The position numbers were made by a program, and so were the translations under genes. This document shows positions 52,635-62,248 of a stretch of 64,000 nt of DNA, piece by piece. Below the pieces are notes generated by a model. That model was not told the DNA's origin. It did not search any database and was given only the letters and a program-made list of their open reading frames with translations. The first letter of the stretch is position 1, and each line of letters begins with the position of its first letter. The DNA lies in the NCBI RefSeq assembly GCF_000691525.1, contig NZ_JMDW01000013.1, forward strand, positions 148,581 through 212,580, in the 5' to 3' direction. The stretch comes from Mycolicibacterium neoaurum ATCC 25795 (GTDB taxonomy: Bacteria > Actinomycetota > Actinomycetes > Mycobacteriales > Mycobacteriaceae).

Positions 52635-54998
52635 GTGCCGCCCCGCGAGTTCGTCCTGACCGACGAGTTCCGCGACGCCATGGAACTGCTCGCCGGCGGC
52701 AGGCATCTGTTCCTGACCGGCAAGGCGGGCACCGGCAAGTCGACGCTGATCCGGCGGTTCATGGCGCAGACCGACCGCACCGTGGTGGTGGCCGCCCCGA
52801 CCGGGATCGCCGCGCTCAATGTCGGCGGCTACACCATCCATCGGCTGTTCGGCTTCACCCCCACCACCAGCCTGGCCGATATCAGGACCGGCGGGTACTA
52901 CCCCGGCCGGTTCGCCCGCACGGTCAAGGGCCTGGACACCCTGATCATCGACGAGGCCTCGATGGTCCGGGCCGACCTCTTCGACAAGATGGCCGCCGCA
53001 CTCCAGCGGTACGGACCCGATCCCGGCGCCCCGTTCGGTGGTGTCCAGCTGGTCCTGGTCGGCGATCTGTATCAGCTGCCGCCGGTGGTCACCGAGGCCG
53101 AAACCGACTTCTTCACCGATCGCTACGCCACCCCGTACTTCTTCTCCGCGGACACCTTCGACCGCGACGAGTTCCCGATGGTCTCACTCACCACCGTGTT
53201 CCGTCAGCTCGGTGACGACCGAATGACCGCCATCCTCAACGAGATCCGCGAGGGCGTGCTGCTCGGGCACGCGCTGGCCGAGTTGAACACCCGCACCGAC
53301 CCGGAGTTCGTGCCGCCCGCCGACGAGTTCTGGCTCACCCTGGCGCCGACGAACCGGCTGGTGTCCGCTCGCAACCGGCGGCAGCTGGAGCTGCTGCCCG
53401 GGGACGAGATCACCCACCACGCCCGCCATACCGGCGACCTGAGCCTGTTCGACCCGCCCGCCGATGAGACTCTGCGCTTCAAGGTCGGCGCACAGATCAT
53501 GATGCTGACCAACGATCCCGCCGACCGCTGGGTCAACGGCACCCTCGGCAGGATCATCGCGCGGGTGAGTGACGGAACCGGCGTGGTCGTCGAATTCACC
53601 GACGGCAGCCGCGCCGAGGTCACCCCGTTCACCTGGGAGGCGACCAGGCCCGTTGTCGACGGCGGGTCGCTGCAGCACGAGGTGTGCGGCACCTTCACCC
53701 AGCTGCCGTTCGCACTGGCCTGGGCCATCACCATCCACAAGAGCCAGGGCCAGACCCTGGACCGGTTGGTCGTCGATCTCACCGGCGGGATGTTCTCCTA
53801 CGGCCAGCTCTACGTCGCACTGAGCCGTTGTACCTCGATGAACGGACTGGTGCTCAAGCGTCCGGTACTGCCCAAGGACCTCAAGACCGACCGCCGGATC
53901 GCCCGGTTCCTGCGCAGCGCCGAACCCGACGACGGCAATGCCCGGCGCCACTGCGGTATCGGGATCGTCACCGTCGGCGAGGAGGGCAGGATGTCGCGGC
54001 CGCGGCCGGTCGAACTCGCCGTGGCCTTCAACGATGGCACCGCGGTGAGCACGCTGATCAATCCCCAGCGCGATCTTGCCGACGCCCGGTCGGCCTATGG
54101 CATCAGCGTCGCCGACATCCTGCTGGCCCCGACGCTGGCCGAGGCGTGGGGTGTGATCGCCCCGATGCTCACCGGTTGCACCCCCGTCGGTCCGGGCATC
54201 GACGAGACGCTCGGATTGATCGACTTCGAGCTCAAACGTCTCGGGCAGACGGTGGTGATGCCGCTCGGCGTCGAAGCGCCCCGGGCCCGCACCACCGGCC
54301 GCACCGCCCTGCAGCGTGCCACCGACGCGCTGACCACCTTCACCGAATCCGGTAGCACGACAACCGGTTCGACGCCGTTCGGCGATCCGCCGGAATCGTT
54401 GACCGGCCATCTACTGACCCGCGATCCCGCCGCGACGCCGGTCTCGGCCCGGTTGCCCGCGCTCTCGGCGCTGCTCGATGTCAGCAGGTACATCGGGCCG
54501 GCGCTGCTCGGCCTTCCGACGGCGGCGACGCCTCCCCCGGACACGCCGTGGACCCACGCGGCCCGCTACTCGGTGGCCGCACAGTTGCGCGCCGCGGCCG
54601 GTCGGATCCAGCCCACCGAACAGGTGTGGGAGCGCCTGCACGACGCCGAAGAGCTGCTCGGCGTCGAGGTCCTCGACCCGGCACTGCGATCGACGGCGTC
54701 GGCCCCCGATATCGAGACGGTCCTGGAACCGGGCGCCCGGGTGTGCTTCACCGGAACCGCGCTCGACGATGCCGGCCGGGAACTGTCGCGGGAAGAGATG
54801 ATGCGCATCGCCGAACAGGCCGGTCTCACCCCGGTGAAGACCGTCACCAAGACCCGCTGCGAGGTCGTGGTGACCGCCGAACCCGGCAGCCAGTCCGGCA
54901 AGGCCCGCAAGGCGCACGAACTCGGCAAACCCGTGTTCACCGCGCAGGACTTCCTGCGATGGGCCCGTCACCGCTCGTCATCGTCGCGCACACCTTAA
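52635..54998 (+). CDS. Pif1-like helicase with degenerate exonuclease-like segment and BRCT domain
   Basis: A 787-residue protein. Residues 1 to about 430 are a SF1B Pif1/RecD-type helicase: LFLTGKAGTGKSTLIRRF (motif I), LIIDEASMVRADL (II), LVGDLYQLPPV (III), TTVFRQ (IV) and AITIHKSQGQTLDRLVVDL (V), with LYVALSRCTS (VI). Residues about 455-550 resemble a DnaQ-type exonuclease (VSTLINPQRDLADARSAYGI) but lack the DxE acids. Residues about 695-778 are a BRCT domain (GARVCFTGTALDDAGRELSR). It probably works in DNA repair or replication restart. GTG start at 52635. Confidence 0.88.
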   Translation: MPPREFVLTDEFRDAMELLAGGRHLFLTGKAGTGKSTLIRRFMAQTDRTVVVAAPTGIAALNVGGYTIHRLFGFTPTTSLADIRTGGYYPGRFARTVKGLDTLIIDEASMVRADLFDKMAAALQRYGPDPGAPFGGVQLVLVGDLYQLPPVVTEAETDFFTDRYATPYFFSADTFDRDEFPMVSLTTVFRQLGDDRMTAILNEIREGVLLGHALAELNTRTDPEFVPPADEFWLTLAPTNRLVSARNRRQLELLPGDEITHHARHTGDLSLFDPPADETLRFKVGAQIMMLTNDPADRWVNGTLGRIIARVSDGTGVVVEFTDGSRAEVTPFTWEATRPVVDGGSLQHEVCGTFTQLPFALAWAITIHKSQGQTLDRLVVDLTGGMFSYGQLYVALSRCTSMNGLVLKRPVLPKDLKTDRRIARFLRSAEPDDGNARRHCGIGIVTVGEEGRMSRPRPVELAVAFNDGTAVSTLINPQRDLADARSAYGISVADILLAPTLAEAWGVIAPMLTGCTPVGPGIDETLGLIDFELKRLGQTVVMPLGVEAPRARTTGRTALQRATDALTTFTESGSTTTGSTPFGDPPESLTGHLLTRDPAATPVSARLPALSALLDVSRYIGPALLGLPTAATPPPDTPWTHAARYSVAAQLRAAAGRIQPTEQVWERLHDAEELLGVEVLDPALRSTASAPDIETVLEPGARVCFTGTALDDAGRELSREEMMRIAEQAGLTPVKTVTKTRCEVVVTAEPGSQSGKARKAHELGKPVFTAQDFLRWARHRSSSSRTP

Positions 54999-55008
54999 GG
55001 TCGAACCC

Positions 55009-56421
55009 GTGAACCGGCTGGACCGCTTCTTCGAAATCACCGCCCGCGGCTCGACGATCTCCTCGGAGCTGCGCGGCGGCGTCGTCACCTTCATCGCGAT
55101 GGCCTACATCATCGTGCTGAACCCGATCATCCTGTCCGGGACGCCCGACGTCACCGGCAACCAGCTGGGCTTCACCCAGGTATCTGCGGTCACCTCGCTG
55201 GCCGCCGGGGTGATGACCATCCTGTTCGGCGTCATCGCGCGGTTGCCGTTCGCATTCGCCGCCGGCCTGGGCATCAACTCGTTCCTGGCCTCCTCGGTGG
55301 TCGGCGAGCTCACCTGGGCCGAGGCGATGGGCCTGGTGGTCATCAACGGCATCATCATCGTGCTGCTGGCGGTCACCGGGTTGCGCAGGCTGATCTTCGA
55401 TGCGGTGCCCATCCAGCTGAAGCTGGCCATCACCGCGGGCATCGGGCTGTTCATCCTGTTCATCGGGCTCGTCGACGCCGGTTTCGTCGCCTCCACCGGT
55501 GGCCCGTCACCGCCGGTCGGCCTCGGCAGCGGCGGCGCGGGGTCGATCAGCAGCATCCCCACCGTCATCTTCGTGTTCACCCTGCTGCTGACCGGCATCC
55601 TGGTGGCCCGCAAGATCCGCGGCGGCATCCTCATCGGCCTCATCACCGGCACCATCGTCGCGGTCGTCGTGGAAGCGATCTGGCATCTGGGATCGGCCAC
55701 CGAGAAACCCGGCGGCTGGGGTCTTTCGGTGCCGACGCTGAGCGGCTCCCCGTTCGCGGTGCCCGACCTGTCGCTGGTCGGCGAGTTCAGCCTCAACAGC
55801 GTCGGCCGGATCGGCATCCTGGCAGCCGTCATGCTGGTGTTCACGCTCGTCTTCACCAACTTCTTCGACGCCATGGGCACCTTCACCGGGTTGTCCAAAC
55901 AGGCCGGCGTCGCCGATGACAAGGGCAACTTCCCCCGCCTGCAGTCCGCGCTCGTCGTCGAAGGTGCCGGCGCGGTGGTCGGTGGCGCGGCATCGGCCTC
56001 GTCGAACACCGTGTTCATCGAGTCCGGGGCCGGTATCGGCGAGGGTGCCCGTACCGGGTTGGCCAGCCTCGTCACCGGCGCCCTGTTCCTGGCCGCGATG
56101 TTCCTGACGCCGCTGGCCGCGATTGTGCCCACCGAGGTGGCCGCGGCGGCGCTGGTGATCGTGGGCGCGATGATGGCCTCACATCTGCGCGATATCGACC
56201 TGGCCGATTTCTCCATCGCGCTGCCGGTCGTGCTGACGGTGGCGGTGATGCCGCTGAGCTACTCGATCGCCAACGGTATCGGTGTCGGCTTCATCTCCTG
56301 GGTCATCGTGCGGACGGCGGCGGGCAAGGGCCGGGAAATCAGTCCACTGCTGTGGGTCGTGGCCGCCGGCTTCCTGCTGTACTTCGCGCGCGGGTGGATT
56401 GATTCGCTGATCGGGGCATGA
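55009..56421 (+). CDS. NCS2 family guanine/hypoxanthine permease
   Basis: A 470-residue membrane transporter of the AzgA-like NCS2 group with about 12-14 hydrophobic segments: TFIAMAYIIVLNPIIL near the N-terminus, FAAGLGINSFLA, and the signature FTNFFDAMGTFTGLSKQAG. It is expected to import guanine, hypoxanthine or adenine with protons. GTG start 10 bp after the helicase gene. Its stop overlaps the next start (ATGA). Confidence 0.93.
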   Translation: MNRLDRFFEITARGSTISSELRGGVVTFIAMAYIIVLNPIILSGTPDVTGNQLGFTQVSAVTSLAAGVMTILFGVIARLPFAFAAGLGINSFLASSVVGELTWAEAMGLVVINGIIIVLLAVTGLRRLIFDAVPIQLKLAITAGIGLFILFIGLVDAGFVASTGGPSPPVGLGSGGAGSISSIPTVIFVFTLLLTGILVARKIRGGILIGLITGTIVAVVVEAIWHLGSATEKPGGWGLSVPTLSGSPFAVPDLSLVGEFSLNSVGRIGILAAVMLVFTLVFTNFFDAMGTFTGLSKQAGVADDKGNFPRLQSALVVEGAGAVVGGAASASSNTVFIESGAGIGEGARTGLASLVTGALFLAAMFLTPLAAIVPTEVAAAALVIVGAMMASHLRDIDLADFSIALPVVLTVAVMPLSYSIANGIGVGFISWVIVRTAAGKGREISPLLWVVAAGFLLYFARGWIDSLIGA

Positions 56422-57122
56422 CCGTCGACGTCGAAAAGTCAACCCGTCGAACACATCTCATCCGGCTGGCTCTGCTGGCGATCTTCCTGCTCGGTCTGTG
56501 GTACCTGATCGGCATCAAGGGCGTCATCGACCTCGACGAGATCCGTTCCGGTGTCGCGGCCACCGGGCCTGCCGCCCCGCTGGTCTATGTCGCGGTCTCG
56601 GCGGTACTGGGCAGCCTGTTCGTGCCCGGTCCGTTGCTGGCGGCGGGTAGTGGGTTGCTGTTCGGCCCCGTGGTCGGCGTGTTCGTCACCCTCGGCGCCA
56701 CCGTCGGCACCGCGACCATCGCCAGCATCGGCGGCCGGCGGGCGGGCCGGGACAGCACGCGGGCGCTACTGGGCGCCGAACGGGCCGACCGGATGGACGC
56801 GCTGATCTCCCGTGGTGGCCTGTGGGCCGTGGTGGGCCAACGCTTCGTCCCCGGCATCTCCGATGCCGCCGCCTCCTACACCTTCGGCGCCTTCGGAGTC
56901 CCGTTGTGGCAGATGGTGATCGGCTCGTTCATCGGCTCGGCGCCGCGCGCCTTCGTCTACACCGCGCTCGGGGCGTCCGTCGGTGATCTGTCCTCACCGC
57001 TGGTCTACGCCGCGATCGGGGTGTGGTGTGTCACCGCGGTGATCGGCGCTTTCGCCGCACATCGCGGTCTGCGCGGCTGGCGGGCGTCGCGTACGCGCGG
57101 CGAACACCCCGAAAACGAATGA
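56418..57122 (+). CDS. TVP38/TMEM64 (DedA-like) membrane protein
   Basis: A 234-residue membrane protein of the SNARE-associated/VTT family: a first helix (LIRLALLAIFLLGLWYLIG), then the VTT core with PGPLLAAGSGLLFGPVVG and GQRFVPGISDAAASYTFGA, and closing helices. Such proteins act as lipid scramblases or in envelope homeostasis; the exact role is unknown. Coupled to the purine permease. Confidence 0.9.
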   Translation: MTVDVEKSTRRTHLIRLALLAIFLLGLWYLIGIKGVIDLDEIRSGVAATGPAAPLVYVAVSAVLGSLFVPGPLLAAGSGLLFGPVVGVFVTLGATVGTATIASIGGRRAGRDSTRALLGAERADRMDALISRGGLWAVVGQRFVPGISDAAASYTFGAFGVPLWQMVIGSFIGSAPRAFVYTALGASVGDLSSPLVYAAIGVWCVTAVIGAFAAHRGLRGWRASRTRGEHPENE

Positions 57123-57170
57123 TTCGGTCCTCGATTCGCACAATGGCCGCTTCTACCGCATGATCGGTCC

Positions 57171-57974
57171 ATGAAGCGCGATGTCGGTGCCGAGCTCGAG
57201 GTCGACATCACCGCCCCCACCACGCTGGAATTCCAGATCGCGGTGGCGCCGCACCCGGGTGCCGAGGTCTACGAGTCGTTGAGCTTCGTGCTGGATGGAC
57301 AACCGATCCAGGCCCAGGAGATCTCCGGAACCCACGGCAACCGCATCCACAAATTCGACGCGGGCACCGGCCATCTCCGGGTCGATTACTCGGCCACGGT
57401 CATCGGCTATGCCGATCCGCCTCCGGTCACCGACCACGACCTTTCGGTGTATCTGCGCCCCAGCCGATACGCCGAGGCCGACAAACTGTTCGGTTTCGCC
57501 GGTACCGAATTCGGCGACCAGGCCGAGCCGGCCGAGCTCCTGGAGCGCATTGCCGGCTGGGTCGGCCGCCGCCTGCAGTACGTCCCCGGCTCCAGCGACC
57601 CGATCGACGGTGCGGTGGACACCATGCTGGCCGGTGCCGGAGTCTGCCGCGACTACGCGCATCTGGTGGTGGCGCTGCTGCGCGCGGTGAAGGTGCCGGC
57701 GAGGCTGGTCTCGGTGTACGCGCCGGGCTTGTATCCCATGGACTTCCACGCCGTTGCCGAGGCGTTCGTCGACAATCAGTGGCGGGTGGTCGATGCCACC
57801 CTGTTGGCCCCGCGCGAGAGTCTGGTCCGCATCGCCACCGGTCGCGACGCCGCCGACACCGCGTTCCTGGACAACCACAGCGGTGCCATCAACCTGAGCC
57901 TGCTCTCGGTGCGCGCCATCACCGACGGGGTGCTGCCGACCGATCAGATCGATCAGCTGGCCACCCTGCGCTGA
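57171..57974 (+). CDS. Transglutaminase-like cysteine protease family protein
   Basis: A 267-residue cytosolic protein. The transglutaminase core has Cys in GAGVCRDYAHL, His in MDFHAVAEAF and Asp in WRVVDATLL, a complete triad. The N-terminal part is a beta-sandwich common to this bacterial family. Related genes often lie near alpha-E proteins and peptide ligases, which are absent here. Peptidase activity is the likeliest. It overlaps the convergent beta-propeller gene by 22 bp. Confidence 0.92.
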   Translation: MKRDVGAELEVDITAPTTLEFQIAVAPHPGAEVYESLSFVLDGQPIQAQEISGTHGNRIHKFDAGTGHLRVDYSATVIGYADPPPVTDHDLSVYLRPSRYAEADKLFGFAGTEFGDQAEPAELLERIAGWVGRRLQYVPGSSDPIDGAVDTMLAGAGVCRDYAHLVVALLRAVKVPARLVSVYAPGLYPMDFHAVAEAFVDNQWRVVDATLLAPRESLVRIATGRDAADTAFLDNHSGAINLSLLSVRAITDGVLPTDQIDQLATLR

Positions 57975-58927
57975 CGCCAGAAGTGCTCGACGCCATAGGT
58001 TTCGGCGCTCAGTTCGGCCAGCACCGCAATGCTGTTGCCGCTTCCCGTCGCCACGTAGACCACATCACCGTCGGGATGCGCGGCGATGGCCGACGGGTTT
58101 CCACCCACTTTCGTGGTACGGACGACGGTCCTGGTGGCCGCGTCGAGCAGCGATACCGTGCCATCGCCGCGGTTGGCGACGAACACCGTCGCACCGTCCG
58201 GACCGACAGCGATCTCGGTGGGCCCCGAACCGACCGCGACCACATCGGTGACGGTGCGTGAGCGCGCGTCGATGACGGCCACGGTCGCCTTACCCGGCGA
58301 GCCCGCACCGGCGTAGACGGTCGCTCCGTCCGGGCTGATGGCGACCGCTGCGGGCTCGTTGCCGACCGGGATGGTCGCGGTCACCGCACCCGCGCGCACG
58401 TCGATCACCGACACCGTGCCGTTGCAGCGGTGCGAGTACCCGCTGTTGGCCACCCAGAGGCTGTCACCGGCCGGGCTCACGACCGCCTTGCGCGGCGCGG
58501 CCCCCACGGCGATCGTCGCCGAGACGGTCATCGAATCGGTCCGGTACACCTTGACCGCGCCGGCGGTGTCACAGACCGCGTAGAGCCGCTCCCCGCCGGG
58601 GGCGATCGCCAGCGACACCGGTTGCGGGTCCTGAGCGATATCGGCCACGACCGTGCCGGAGACGGTGTCGATCACCGAGATGAACCCGTCGCCGGGGCGT
58701 GCCAGGTAGGCCCGGTCGCCATCGGGGTGTACGACGATCGACACCGGATCCGAGTCCAAGGTGACCGTGCGCAGCATGGTGTCCTCGGCCCTGGAGACCA
58801 CCGATACATCCGAGCTGTTGACGTTGGCCACGTAGATGGTGTTCCCGTCGGGGGCGATCACCAGATCGCGGGGATGACTGCCGACCGGGATGCTGGTGAC
58901 GACGCTGTACATGGAACGGCTGTACAT
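57953..58927 (-). CDS. YncE-type beta-propeller (YVTN repeat) protein
   Basis: A 324-residue protein made of about seven 40-residue propeller blades, each with a pattern like PxxVAISPDGxxVYVAN (LVIAPDGNTIYVANVNSS, IVVHPDGDRAYLAR, EIAVGPDGATVFVANRGDGT). No signal peptide at the chosen start. Function unknown; such propellers are binding scaffolds. Start ATG 58927 after AAGGGG; an in-frame ATG at 58912 repeats the same MYS sequence and is an alternative. Confidence 0.88.
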   Translation of the reverse strand: MYSRSMYSVVTSIPVGSHPRDLVIAPDGNTIYVANVNSSDVSVVSRAEDTMLRTVTLDSDPVSIVVHPDGDRAYLARPGDGFISVIDTVSGTVVADIAQDPQPVSLAIAPGGERLYAVCDTAGAVKVYRTDSMTVSATIAVGAAPRKAVVSPAGDSLWVANSGYSHRCNGTVSVIDVRAGAVTATIPVGNEPAAVAISPDGATVYAGAGSPGKATVAVIDARSRTVTDVVAVGSGPTEIAVGPDGATVFVANRGDGTVSLLDAATRTVVRTTKVGGNPSAIAAHPDGDVVYVATGSGNSIAVLAELSAETYGVEHFWRQRRVAS

Positions 58928-59068
58928 GGAACCCCTTCCGGCCTACGGTGGCGCTGCAGGGGCGCCACGGCATCGACTCTGCCGCCGTCGCGGTTCCCGG
59001 CGGTGAGTAGCGAGGTACTTGTTTTCGCCGCGGGAGCGAAGACGAGATTGCCGTCACAGCACCGCCGG

Positions 59069-59087
59069 TTAGGGCAGCCTGTCCTGC
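59069..59087. promoter_or_regulatory. IdeR-box-like palindrome upstream of mmpL
   Basis: TTAGGGCAGCCTGTCCTGC matches 13 of 19 positions of the IdeR/DtxR consensus TWAGGTTAGSCTAACCTWA, and its core AGGGCAG-C-CTGTCCT is palindromic with one mismatched pair. It lies 64 bp before the mmpL start. Iron control of this transporter is plausible but weakly supported. Confidence 0.3.
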
Positions 59088-59150
59088 CGAATCGCTGCCA
59101 AATCTGGTAAGAACGAAGCACCTCTAACATGTCAGGAGGAGAGACCGGAC

Positions 59151-62021
59151 GTGCCCGACTCTTCGGCGGCGACGGTCGTCACTTCCCAGCAACACCGCGG
59201 CGGGATCGCCAAGTTCATCCGCAGATATGCGGTGCTGGTCATCATCGGCTGGATCGCCGTGGTCGGCATCATCAGCGCCACCGTGCCGCCGTTGGAGACC
59301 GTGGGTCAGATGCGCTCGGTCTCGATGAGCCCCGACTACGCACCCTCGGTGATCGCGAGCAAGCGCATCGGTCAGGTCTTCGACGAGTACCGCTCGGACA
59401 GCCAGATCATGATCGTGTTGGAGGGCGAGGAAAAGCTCGGCGCCGACGCGCACTACTTCTACAACGATCTGGTCGACCGCCTCGAGGCCGACACCCGCCA
59501 TATCGAGCACGTCCAGGACTTCTGGGGTGATCCACTCACCGAGGCCGGCGCACAGAGCGCCGACGGCAAGGCCGCCTACGTGCAGGTGTTCCTGGCCGGC
59601 AACATGGGTGAGGCCCTGTCGAACGAATCGGTCGAGGCGGCGAAACAGATCGTCGCCGAGGTGCCGCCGCCTGCCGGGATCAAGGTTTACGTCACCGGCG
59701 GGTCGGCTCTGGTGGCCGACCAACAGATCGCCGGTGACCGCAGCGTCAAGGTGATCGAGAGCGTCATCTTCATCGTCATCATCACGATGCTGCTGCTGGT
59801 CTACCGGTCCATCCTGACCACCCTGCTGGTGCTGGTGATGGTGGTGCTCAGCCTGTCCTCGGCCCGCGGCGTGGTCGCTGTCCTCGGTTACCACGAACTG
59901 ATCGGTCTCTCGACGTTCGCCACCCAGATGCTGGTGACACTGGCGGTGGCATCGGCGACCGACTACGCCATCTTCCTGATAGGTCGATATCAGGAGGCCC
60001 GATCGGTCGGAGAGGACCGAGAATCGGCCTACTACACGATGTTCCACGGCACCGCGCATGTGGTGCTCGGTTCGGGCATGACGATCGCCGGCGCCATGCT
60101 GTGCCTGCATTTCACCCGACTGCCCTACTTCCAGACGTTGGGTATCCCGATGGCGTTCGGCATGGCGACCGTGGTGCTCACGGCGCTGACGCTGGGGCCC
60201 GCGATCATCAGCGTCGCCAGCCGCTTCCGCAACCTGCTCGAACCCAAGCGCGCCATGCGCATCCGCACCTGGCGACGCATCGCCGCGGGCGTCGTGCGGT
60301 GGCCGGGCGCGGTCCTGTTCGCGACCGTCGCACTGTGTCTCATCGGCCTGGTGGCGCTGCCGGGCTACCGCACCAACTACAACGACCGCAACTACCTGCC
60401 CGAGAACCTGCCCGCCCAGGAGGGTTTCGCCGCGGCCGAACGGCACTTCTCGGTGGCCAGGATGAACCCCGAGGTGCTGCTCGTCGAGACCGACCGCGAC
60501 CTCCGCAATCCGGCGGACTTCCTGGTGATCGACAAGATCGCCAAGGGCATCTTCAAGGTGCCGGGGGTGGGCAACGTCCAGGCCATCACCCGACCGCAGG
60601 GTGAGCCGCTGGAATTCAGCACCATTCCGGCTCAGATGAGCATGAGCGGGGCAAGCCAGCAGATGAACAAGGCGTACATGGAGGACATGTTCGCCAACAT
60701 GCTGGCCCAGGCCGACGATATGCAGTCCAGCGTCGACACGATGAGAAACATGATGGCGCTGATGACGGAGATGAGCGCCACCACGCAGAGCATGGTGACC
60801 AAGTCCAACGAAATGGCCGTCGACATCGCCGAACTGCGGGACAACATCTCCAATTTCGACGATTTCTTCCGGCCGATCCGCAATTACTTCTACTGGGAAC
60901 CGCACTGCTACAACATCCCGATCTGCTGGTCGATGCGATCGGTGTTCGACGCCCTGGACGGCACCGACCGGCTGACGACGCAGTTCGAGGAGGTCCTGCC
61001 CGACCTGAACCAGATGGCCGCGCTGATGCCGCAGATGCTGGAGGTCATGCCCGCGCAGATCGAGTCGATGGAGTCCTCGCGGGACATGATGCTGCGGATG
61101 TACCAGACCCAGAAGGGCATCCAGGACCAGGGCATGGAGATGTCGGAGAACCAGAGCGCCATGGGTGAGGCGTTCAACGACGCCAAGAACGACGACACCT
61201 TCTACCTGCCGCCGGACATCTTCAACAACGAGGACTTCAAGCGCGGTATGGAGAGCTTCATCTCCCCCGACGGAAAATCGGTGCGTTTCATCATCTCTCA
61301 TGCCGATGACCCGCTGACCCCCGACGGCATCAAGCTGATCGACCAGATCAAGACCGCCGCGAAGGAGTCGATCAAGGGCACGCCGCTGGAGGGCTCCAAG
61401 ATCTACATGGCCGGCACCGCCTCGGCGTTCAAGGACATGCAGGAGGGCAACAACTACGACCTCATCATCGCCGGGGTCGCGGCGCTGAGCCTGATCTTCA
61501 TCATCATGCTGCTGATCACCCGCAGCCTGGTGGCCTCGGCGGTGATCGTCGGCACCGTGGTGATCTCGCTGGGGGCGTCGTTCGGCCTGTCGATCCTGAT
61601 CTGGCAGCACATTCTGGGCATCGAGCTGTACTTCATGGTGATGGCGATGGCGGTGATCGTGCTCCTTGCCGTCGGCGCGGATTACAACCTGCTGTTGGTC
61701 GCGCGCATGAAGGAAGAGGTGCACGCCGGGCTGAACACCGGGATCATCCGGGCGATGGGTGGCACCGGATCGGTGGTGACCGCGGCCGGCCTGGTGTTCG
61801 CGTTCACGATGATGTCGATGTTCGTCAGCGAGATGGTGGTGGCGGCTCAGGTCGGCACGACGATCGGCCTGGGTCTGTTGTTCGACACCCTGGTGATCCG
61901 CTCGTTCATGACTCCGGCGATCGCCGCACTGCTGGGCAAGTGGTTCTGGTGGCCGCAGTTGATCCGGCGTCCTGCACGGACTTCTCCCCCGGCGGCACCG
62001 CAGGAAACCGTCTCCGTCTGA
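59151..62021 (+). CDS. MmpL family RND transporter
   Basis: A 956-residue RND-type exporter with 12 membrane helices: one after the N-terminus (YAVLVIIGWIAVVGIIS), groups of helices at about 195-365 and 760-935. The proton-relay DY pairs are SATDYAIFL and VGADYNLLLV. The second periplasmic domain has the Met/Gln-rich coiled-coil hairpin (residues about 490-680) with EPHCYNIPICW, typical of the MmpL4/5-like branch, which exports siderophores or lipids. No mmpS gene is next to it. AGGAGGAG precedes the GTG at 59151. Confidence 0.93.
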   Translation: MPDSSAATVVTSQQHRGGIAKFIRRYAVLVIIGWIAVVGIISATVPPLETVGQMRSVSMSPDYAPSVIASKRIGQVFDEYRSDSQIMIVLEGEEKLGADAHYFYNDLVDRLEADTRHIEHVQDFWGDPLTEAGAQSADGKAAYVQVFLAGNMGEALSNESVEAAKQIVAEVPPPAGIKVYVTGGSALVADQQIAGDRSVKVIESVIFIVIITMLLLVYRSILTTLLVLVMVVLSLSSARGVVAVLGYHELIGLSTFATQMLVTLAVASATDYAIFLIGRYQEARSVGEDRESAYYTMFHGTAHVVLGSGMTIAGAMLCLHFTRLPYFQTLGIPMAFGMATVVLTALTLGPAIISVASRFRNLLEPKRAMRIRTWRRIAAGVVRWPGAVLFATVALCLIGLVALPGYRTNYNDRNYLPENLPAQEGFAAAERHFSVARMNPEVLLVETDRDLRNPADFLVIDKIAKGIFKVPGVGNVQAITRPQGEPLEFSTIPAQMSMSGASQQMNKAYMEDMFANMLAQADDMQSSVDTMRNMMALMTEMSATTQSMVTKSNEMAVDIAELRDNISNFDDFFRPIRNYFYWEPHCYNIPICWSMRSVFDALDGTDRLTTQFEEVLPDLNQMAALMPQMLEVMPAQIESMESSRDMMLRMYQTQKGIQDQGMEMSENQSAMGEAFNDAKNDDTFYLPPDIFNNEDFKRGMESFISPDGKSVRFIISHADDPLTPDGIKLIDQIKTAAKESIKGTPLEGSKIYMAGTASAFKDMQEGNNYDLIIAGVAALSLIFIIMLLITRSLVASAVIVGTVVISLGASFGLSILIWQHILGIELYFMVMAMAVIVLLAVGADYNLLLVARMKEEVHAGLNTGIIRAMGGTGSVVTAAGLVFAFTMMSMFVSEMVVAAQVGTTIGLGLLFDTLVIRSFMTPAIAALLGKWFWWPQLIRRPARTSPPAAPQETVSV

Positions 62022-62248
62022 GCCCGGCGCGTCGCCGCCGCGCGAAAACATCGGTCAGCAAATAAGATTGAGCTGACGAACGACATTCAATTTCCGCACT
62101 GTAATGCGCTTTTATGGTTCGGACAGCCGATTCGCGCTGGTTCAGCGAAGTGTCCAGCAAATGACGAAAAATCGGCCGCGCGGAGTACGATCTTGAAACG
62201 ACCCGCCGTTGTGCGCACGTCACGGATGGGGGTCCGGACGGAGGCAGG

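Noticed and set aside
59124..62051. 975-residue open frame on the minus strand
   Set aside because: Antisense to mmpL, His/Asp/Arg-rich with no motifs; a shadow of the well-supported transporter gene.
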